In this document: in pieces, positions 5,417 through 6,899 of the stretch | Layout of the letters: each line of letters begins with the position of its first letter | Position numbering within the stretch: position 1 is the first letter of the stretch | Assembly: GCA_016763715.1 (NCBI GenBank) | Contig: JAESTG010000187.1 | Location: forward strand, 1 to 6,899 | Origin: Flavobacteriaceae bacterium | GTDB lineage: Bacteria; Bacteroidota; Bacteroidia; Flavobacteriales; Flavobacteriaceae | DNA length: 6,899 nt | Direction: 5' to 3' | Notes under the pieces: model-generated | What the model was told of the DNA's origin: nothing | Database searches by the model: none | The model's input: the letters and a program-made list of their open reading frames with translations, nothing else | Translations under genes and position numbers: made by a program

Positions 5417-6228
5417 TATATAATTGATTTTAACAGATAATGTTGTTGTGGCTCTTCTTCCGATAATCTAGGAAATGTATTCGTCAAAAAACTTACAGAA
5501 AGAACATAGGTGTATAAAATAGAATAGATTTCACTTTCTTCAGAAATATCTCCGCATAGTATTACTGACACTTTCTCAGGGTTAAGTTTTAATTGTTCAA
5601 AACAAAAAAGAACATAGTAAATGAAATCTTCGGGAGTTTTATAAGTGTATGAATTACATAGTATCAATTTACCATTACTAATTACAACACAATCCACTTG
5701 CTCTCTTAAAATGTGTAGGTATACTTTAATATCATCAGCATGCTTTTCGATATTCAAAAAGCTTTGAACCAATAAAGTACTGGAATGGTAATATTCAAAA
5801 GAACCATACTGCTCAAATATGAAGTTATTGATGTTTATCAATGGCACATAAACAGTAACGGAATTTTGCCCATCAACTTCATCATAACTAATAAAATCGT
5901 TGTTAAGAATTTTCGTGTTGAATTTTAGATATTCACTGGCTTTATTCTCATCGAATAGGGAAGTAGGCACCAGAGAATAATTAAGGGTCGTATAAATAAG
6001 GCTCACGGTATCAAACTTCTCATTGAGAGCGTCATTGGATGCTATGGTCGATTTTAACTCTAATAAGAGCTCTTCTGGAGTATAAGTAGTGTCAAACTTC
6101 TTTTCAGTAAAAAATAACACATTCTTATCTACAGATGTTATTAAAAAAGAAAGTCCGGTCAATGTTACTTGAACGGACAATCTTTTAGAATGACTTATAC
6201 TATTATTTTTGGTCGCCAGAATTGTCAT
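5416..6228 (-). CDS. DUF3822 family protein
   Basis: This protein of about 270 residues has the pattern of DUF3822, a Bacteroidota family of unknown function commonly next to rsmD. It has an early strand pair LSVQVTLTGLSFLI (about 17-30), a central VPTSLFDENKASEYLKFN (about 88-105) and, near the end, VSVILCGDISEESEIY (about 221-236). The last segment resembles the G-x-G/D strand-turn of actin-like (ASKHA) folds, which is only my inference. There is no signal peptide or membrane helix. I chose the ATG at 6228. A GTG at 6249 is in frame and would add seven residues, but it lies deeper in the upstream gene. Even with the ATG, the gene overlaps the upstream coding sequence by 26 bp. Its stop shares a base with the rsmD start, so the two proteins are probably made in fixed ratio and may act together. 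Confidence 0.85.
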   Translation of the reverse strand: MTILATKNNSISHSKRLSVQVTLTGLSFLITSVDKNVLFFTEKKFDTTYTPEELLLELKSTIASNDALNEKFDTVSLIYTTLNYSLVPTSLFDENKASEYLKFNTKILNNDFISYDEVDGQNSVTVYVPLININNFIFEQYGSFEYYHSSTLLVQSFLNIEKHADDIKVYLHILREQVDCVVISNGKLILCNSYTYKTPEDFIYYVLFCFEQLKLNPEKVSVILCGDISEESEIYSILYTYVLSVSFLTNTFPRLSEEEPQQHYLLKSII

Positions 6229-6859
6229 ATAATTTAGGCCAGTTACCACTAGTATTAATTTCGTCCATAGAACCTAATTTAATATATGGTCCATTCACAC
6301 CATCCACAGAATTTATCTGAATTTCTTGCATGATTAAATCTTTATTAAGTCCTTCCAAAACTACCTTTTTATCTACTTTCGCTTCAAAAACTGAATATTG
6401 AACTCCATTTTTATTCACCTTTCCTGCTTTCAATTCAAATTTTGCATCCGTATTAGGAACACCCATCATTGTTTTGTACTCGTCTTTCTTGAATAGAGAA
6501 TCTTTTACAGATTCAAAACTCAAGGTATCTGTTACAATAACATCTATAAAATATCCAGAATCAATTCCGTAGGCTTTATTTTTTTCAACGTCCGCATAAC
6601 TACTATCACGTCTTGATGTAATTGCGAATTCAGCCGTATCAATAAATCGAACTAAACTATCCCAGTTTCCAGAATAACTACCCGTAATCTCTTGATAAGC
6701 CAATTGTGCTTTCTTAACATCTTTCAATTTAGCTATTACCTTTTCATATCGCTCCACTTTTGTTTTGTTGAATTGTACAGGCCCGAGAACAGAATTGTAC
6801 AGCTTCCAACCCAAGAAGATAATAATAACCCAGGGAACTATTTTTATGATAAGTTTCAT
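6203..6859 (-). CDS. Membrane-anchored conserved hypothetical protein
   Basis: This is a 218-residue protein with one N-terminal hydrophobic helix (about 3-23, LIIKIVPWVIIIFLGWKL) lacking an obvious signal-peptidase site. It is therefore probably anchored in the inner membrane with the rest in the periplasm. After the helix comes a helical segment (about 32-73: RYEKVIAKLKDVKKAQLAYQ and then GSYSGNWDSLVRFI). It resembles the Gly-Tyr, Asp-Ser-Leu segment of pseudopilin-like proteins, but only loosely. The remainder is Lys/Asp-rich and probably beta-rich. I know similar proteins only as Bacteroidota hypotheticals. It is the first gene of the operon seen here, and its 3' end overlaps the DUF3822 gene by 26 bp. 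The ATG at 6859 gives a clean anchor start; a weak TATATTTC box lies about 30 bp upstream. Confidence 0.82.
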   Translation of the reverse strand: MKLIIKIVPWVIIIFLGWKLYNSVLGPVQFNKTKVERYEKVIAKLKDVKKAQLAYQEITGSYSGNWDSLVRFIDTAEFAITSRRDSSYADVEKNKAYGIDSGYFIDVIVTDTLSFESVKDSLFKKDEYKTMMGVPNTDAKFELKAGKVNKNGVQYSVFEAKVDKKVVLEGLNKDLIMQEIQINSVDGVNGPYIKLGSMDEINTSGNWPKLYDNSGDQK

Positions 6860-6889
6860 TATAAAGAGAGTTTAATTTAGATTTCAAAT

Positions 6890-6897
6890 GAAATATA
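6890..6897 (-). promoter_or_regulatory. Weak candidate -7 box upstream of the 6859 operon (TATATTTC)
   Basis: TATATTTC differs from TAnnTTTG only in the last base and lies 30 bp before the ATG at 6859. It overlaps a small inverted repeat, ATTTCAAATGAAAT (6881-6894). The window ends before any -33 element could be checked, so this is tentative. Confidence 0.3.
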
Positions 6898-6899
6898 GG

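Noticed and set aside
6692..6880. Plus-strand 62-codon frame over the start of the membrane-anchored gene
   Set aside because: It is antisense to that gene's anchor region, and its hydrophobic look comes from the complement of Lys-rich codons.

Overview
The window is AT-rich chromosomal DNA from a member of the Bacteroidota, most likely the Flavobacteriia. Three things point there: protein families typical of that phylum (a DUF3822 protein next to RsmD, and a DnaX without the usual zinc module), TAnnTTTG-type -7 promoter boxes, and the lack of clear Shine-Dalgarno sequences before the genes. It looks like housekeeping DNA. I see no insertion sequence, CRISPR array, tRNA, prophage or defence gene.

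Layout. At the left edge, on the + strand, is the C-terminal two thirds of a Ppx/GppA phosphatase (1-609). It meets tail to tail, with overlapping stop codons, a minus-strand block that reads right to left: dnaX (gamma frame 2947-4020 and tau-extension frame 2205-2969), miaE (1575-2186), a 5'(3')-deoxyribonucleotidase (979-1497) and a small unrecognised, apparently frameshifted gene (606-942). From a 95-bp divergent interval, dnaX is transcribed leftward and the RNase P RNA gene rnpB (4116-4422) rightward. Right of rnpB, converging on it, is a tight minus-strand operon: a membrane-anchored hypothetical (6203-6859), a DUF3822 protein (5416-6228), rsmD (4880-5416) and a small SpoIIAA/STAS-like protein (4461-4874). 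Its genes overlap or lie within 5 bp of each other.

How the genes fit together. Several serve the information machinery: clamp loader (DnaX), tRNA 5' processing (RNase P RNA), tRNA position-37 hydroxylation (MiaE) and 16S rRNA methylation (RsmD). Two handle phosphate or nucleotides (Ppx/GppA and the deoxyribonucleotidase).

The most interesting signal is in dnaX. The gamma frame ends just after a run of nine A residues, and a second frame encoding a normal Bacteroidota tau tail opens across the same run. Both frames are open together over only 23 nt. A 6-bp GC-rich stem-loop abuts the 5' end of the run. This resembles programmed slippage making gamma and tau from one gene, by a shift of +1 (one A omitted), although a homopolymer sequencing error must be excluded. 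The second notable structure is the dnaX/rnpB divergent promoter region, with a perfect 7-bp inverted repeat midway between the two -7 boxes.
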